NCBI GenBank assembly: GCA_013397115.1
Contig: VWZW01004674.1
Span: 1,397,541-1,461,540 of the forward strand
DNA from: Edolisoma coerulescens
Lineage: Eukaryota > Chordata > Aves > Passeriformes > Campephagidae
Reading direction: 5' to 3'
DNA: 64,000 nucleotides
Every line of letters begins with the position of its first letter. The first letter of the stretch is position 1. Under the pieces are notes generated by a model that was not told the DNA's origin, did not search any database, and saw nothing but the letters and a program-made list of their open reading frames with translations. The position numbers were made by a program, and so were the translations under genes. Of the stretch, positions 60,391 through 64,000 are shown in pieces.

Positions 60391-63000
60391 TCCTGCGGTT
60401 CTCAGAATTGGCACATTTAGGTTTGCTGAAGGGACCGAATGGTCTCCAGTGCTCAGTTTCCGTGACCCACTTATTTTTCCCTAACTGGTCAGATAAACCA
60501 CAGGGATTAACCATGTAGTCTTAACACACAGGTACCTGAGAGGAAAATTCACCACCTTTCAGTGTAGCAGCCTCGTGTTTCCTTTCATCTTCAACCATCA
60601 CGTATTTCCTTTAAATAAGACTCAGCTATCTGCATTTGAAATGCAATGCAGTCTTTAAAACAACAAAATTTGGAAGTTGGGTGGGGTTTTTTTTATCTTC
60701 AGTTTTCACAGATTTTCCCATCCACTTACAAAAACAGTTAACAATATGTATAACTCTTTAGCTACATACTTAAAAACTTGAGCTTGGATAATGCTTAAGC
60801 GTCTAAATGCTCCTAGTCACATGGTGCCAGGAAGGCTGAAGGCTTTTGGGATACTTCTCCATCAGTCCTGTATTGGGACTGATGCTTTGTCCAATCTGAA
60901 AACAACATGAAGAGGCCCCATCTCTGACTGGAAAAAAAAAGAAGCAAGAATATGAAAAGGGGAAAGCGTGCCTGGTTGGATAGCTAGGGCATTACACTAC
61001 CTTCCTTCATGCAAATATTAAGCATAGTAATCCTCATTTTAGAAGTCTTCAGAGAAAGGCAGAGGCAATGCTGGATTTTCACTCTTGATACCACTTTGTG
61101 GGTACTGGCCTCCTCACACTGCTGAAGCAGTGGGAAGGAGAGGTGAGAAAAGGATGAAAACATGATTCAGGCATAGCTGATACCACAGAGAGTGGCCTGC
61201 TGGTACCCTCTGGCTTGGTGAGGTGCCCCAGGAACATGGGAGGGATGGAGTGCATAAGAGGTGACACAACAGGTGAAGTAAGGCATGAGGTCATGGAAGA
61301 CACAGAGGTTGAAAGGGGAACATGAAATGATATGTGGTGGGTGATGGAATGCCAGCAGGGAAGTCTTTGTGCTTGCAGATTGTATCAGTTGTGGAAGCTG
61401 ATTATTATTGTCACAGTATAGCAGAAAAACGCAGGGAAAAGGCAGCACCACAGAGGATGAAATGAATGAGCCCGCAACAAGGGATTTTGTCACTCTAATG
61501 ATGAGGTAAGGGAGTACTTGTGTTTCAGCAGGGACATTTCAGTGTCAGTAACCTTACTGAAAAGGAAGAGTGACACATAAAACAGATCAGAGCACAAGAG
61601 AACCTGTCCTTAAAATCTCTGTTTACAGCTCACAGGAGAATATACCAGGAGACCTTGATGCTCAGTAGGGAGTCCAGTGAAGGTATTAACAGGACTGAGG
61701 ATGTTCATAGCTCTCTAGGCTGCTAACTGGGAGGGCTGCTATAAATTATAGCTTCTGAGGCTTTGTCAGGGAGTGTTGCTTCATTTCTTGAAATTATGGG
61801 CTAAATTAATCACTGTTTTAACATAGCGCTAAATTATTTGCACTTATAGGCAGTTTCACCACAATAAATCTTAATCTTTCATTCTCTAGAACATGCCCTT
61901 CCAAGGCTGAGTGAGCAATGGACTCCCCACTCCATGGGTCACAGACCTGGTTGGGATGGACTGTGCATGGCAGGAGAACAAATGTTTTTGAGAGGGATTG
62001 AGACTACAGTTAGCAAGCTCCTTTTCAACAAACTTGTCACATGGAAGGCAGAATTCCCATAGAAAAATGCTTTGATTCCTGTCGAAGCACCACAGGAGCA
62101 AGACTTCAGGACTTTATGATGCTCTAAGTGTGGTTAGCAGTCTTGCGACAGACAAGCGGACCTGCCTGATGGAGATACTACCACGTCAGGAAGGTTATTT
62201 TGTTTAGGGTGCATCATAAATCAGTGTATTCTAAGTGAAGCTTTCCTCGAATGTCCAGTTTGCAGAAGAAAAAAATGTTTCTGGGGTTGCTTGAAATTGA
62301 TGAAAATAATATGAAAACCCACACCAAAAGGGGAAGCCTCTGCAAAGTGAAAATCCTGCTGTTTGGACAGTCTCCTGGAGATGCTGACGGTACAAATTCA
62401 AATGCAGGGTTGTTAAGGAGCAGTCTGAGTGCTTCCTGCAACTGTGAGATATATTTCAGCCCTCTCTTCCTTGCAGAGAGACATTGGCCTGTGCCTACCA
62501 GAGCAGGCTGCTTTCTTCAATCAAACACCTGAAAACTCTTGTCCCCACCCTACGTTCTCCTGCCCCCCATTAATTTTTGTACCTGCAAAGCAGCACACTC
62601 CATGTACTGAGCCTTTGTAAATACCTTGAGGAGCCATTTCTCCAGAAAACCCTTCTTTATGCCCCTTTATATGGATGCATTTGGATTATCTCACAAACCA
62701 CTCTCATGTTTATTAAGTTCACCTGGGCTTGTCATGAACACTTAGTCAAGTGCAAATATTAATCAAATTAGAGGCTCATTCCAGCCAGGCATAAGGTCAG
62801 GCTTCTAATTACAAGGCTGGAAAATGAGAATGACTGGGAGTAATTTAAACTTAAAATGTAATTCTTGGGCAAATTTAACAACAGGTTTTTTTCTAGTTGC
62901 CCTATTATCTTTCACCTTGAGCTTTTAAGATGTCTCATCCATAAAAAACCAGGAGTCTAATTTGCACCTCTACTGTGTGGCTTGTCTTGTTTCTTTCCAG
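60391..63000. other. Non-coding stretch right of the island
   Basis: No gene is recognised. The 127-nt segment 61379-61505 has strong splice sites (GTGCTTGCAG acceptor, GATGAG|GTAAGG donor), but every frame has a stop. The block 62755-62900 is rich in AATTA, TAATT and TTAA words and could be conserved. T-rich runs supply the acceptor at 62999. Confidence 0.55.
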
Positions 63001-63030
63001 CACATGGGAAGTGTCTCAGGTATGGCTCAG
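63001..63030 (+). other. Candidate 30-nt microexon with tandem donors
   Basis: A very strong pyrimidine tract (GTCTTGTTTCTTTCCAG) precedes CACATGGGAAGTGTCTCAG, and two identical donors CTCAG|GTATGG follow, ending the segment at 63019 or 63030. The longer form is 30 nt, ten codons, and open in all three frames (for example HMGSVSGMAQ). The shorter form would be 19 nt and shift the frame. Frame-preserving short exons behind long pyrimidine tracts are typical of neural microexons. Which gene it would belong to is unknown. Confidence 0.25.
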
Positions 63031-64000
63031 GTATGGTTCTGTTTGAAGTTCAAAATAGTTCCTGCATTCCTGATCCTTTTTTCTGTCATAACTTCTGAAC
63101 AAGCTGTCCTATCACGCATTGACCAGCCCTTCTTGTCAGCCACCAATTCATGAAGGAGATTCCAAAGTTTTTCTTGTCTTTCCTACAATTTGTGCTTAGT
63201 AACATTAAAAACCATGAGATCATTAACAGTCCTCTCGGGTTTTCCATGCACAGCTGATTTCCTCTTGGACAACATAAATGGCTCTCTAACAACAAAGATG
63301 CCAGACATGATAACGACATATTTTGACCAAGCAGCACTCCCATCATTCAGTGTCAGCTTCTGGGGTTCCTAATTTCACATCCCCCCACTGCTGAAGAATG
63401 AGAGATCACACCTCCTACATCCAAGAGTGTGAGGAGAGCAGGAATCACACTAGACAGTGCTGATCTTAATGTCAGCGTTAACAAATCTAATCTGTCCCTA
63501 GTTCATCTATCACTGTGCCAACTAGGCATCGTTTTGTGTGATTAAGTACCTGTGAAATCAAATAGTAAACTGAATTTGTTCCATTGGGTACATTATCTGA
63601 ACTGGACCTTTGGATACATCATCATTAGAATGATCTTTGACTCGTCGGAAATGGCAGAATATAGATAATAATGGTAAAAATACTGACACTGTACATTAGT
63701 GGTTTCCTTGACTCATTACAGCCAGAGAATAATGTCCATACTTCACTCTGGAAAAATGCAGTGCTTAACACTGAGATGTCACAAGGAAGATAGGTTTTCT
63801 GCTACATAGAAATTAAAGATTTTAGCAGGTGGAGAACTACAAAACACTTTATACACTGTCGTACTGTAATTTTTTTCATTAATAATTTTATTTATGCGCT
63901 CCTTGGAAGACGGAAACTGTGTTGACCTTTTAGCACCAGATTATATGACTAACTGGGCTTTCTCAATGACCTGTAAGTTAGAGTTGTGATTAAGTCTACT
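63031..64000. other. Non-coding stretch to the window end
   Basis: No gene or repeat is recognised. The minus frame of 86 codons at 63086-63346 has no familiar content. The last 300 bases are A+T-rich. Confidence 0.55.

Noticed and set aside
58865..60514. Open frames of 378-549 codons across the CpG island on both strands
   Set aside because: Most of each frame is N, which cannot contain a stop. The real parts have no recognised domain, and the frames conflict with each other.
61379..61505. 127-nt plus segment with strong splice sites, one frame including VVEADYYCHS
   Set aside because: Every frame has a stop before the donor. The DYYC resemblance to immunoglobulin V segments is four residues without the rest of the fold.
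1..64000. tRNA, rRNA, snRNA, CRISPR arrays, phage or bacterial operons, endogenous retrovirus genes
   Set aside because: I looked for tRNA B-box words, polymerase motifs, direct-repeat arrays and long terminal repeats, and saw none. Reading by eye may miss degraded copies.

Overview
This window looks like vertebrate nuclear DNA, most likely from a bird or another sauropsid. It is mostly non-coding: A+T-leaning background, no prokaryote-style gene packing, and no open frame that I recognise as a known protein. The recognisable mobile DNA is two worn CR1-type LINE fragments (8585-9258 on the minus strand, 36890-37150 on the plus strand) and two possible MIR/CORE-SINE remnants. I saw no L1, Alu or B1 and no young transposon. 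Two CR1 remnants plus low repeat density fit an avian genome, as does an 886-base assembly gap inside a very GC-rich CpG island. The bird assignment is inference.

Layout. 1-16.6 kb: non-coding sequence with a moderately GC-rich patch (4.4-5.0 kb), one 166-nt candidate exon (5.6 kb), a homeodomain-site-rich block (6.3-6.5 kb), the minus-strand CR1 and a MIR-like fragment (14.9 kb). 16.9-17.5 kb: a CpG island with a CCAAT box, a C/T-rich tract, a CA-rich microsatellite and a G-quadruplex motif, which is the first promoter-like element. 17.5-58.8 kb: a long gene-desert or intron-like stretch. It holds a small CpG cluster (23.2-23.6 kb), a 226-codon open frame of unknown status (20 kb), the plus-strand CR1, a clean 34-bp minisatellite (44.8 kb), a 200-bp polypyrimidine tract (51.3 kb) and several short splice-bounded segments. 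58.9-60.4 kb: a second, stronger CpG island, largely replaced by Ns, with a good minus-strand splice donor at its left edge and a GC box at its right edge. 60.4-64 kb: non-coding, with a possible 30-nt microexon at 63.0 kb.

No gene could be named. Two CpG islands imply at least one or two transcription units starting here, with the rest being intron or intergenic DNA. The candidate exons were found by eye as good acceptor/donor pairs around an open frame. Vertebrate introns contain many such pseudo-exons by chance, so each has low confidence and the search was not exhaustive. I found no undescribed system that I could defend. The best leads are the minisatellite that repeats a splice-acceptor-like motif, the CpG island hidden by the gap, and the splice-bounded segments at 42.9, 29.5 and 63.0 kb.
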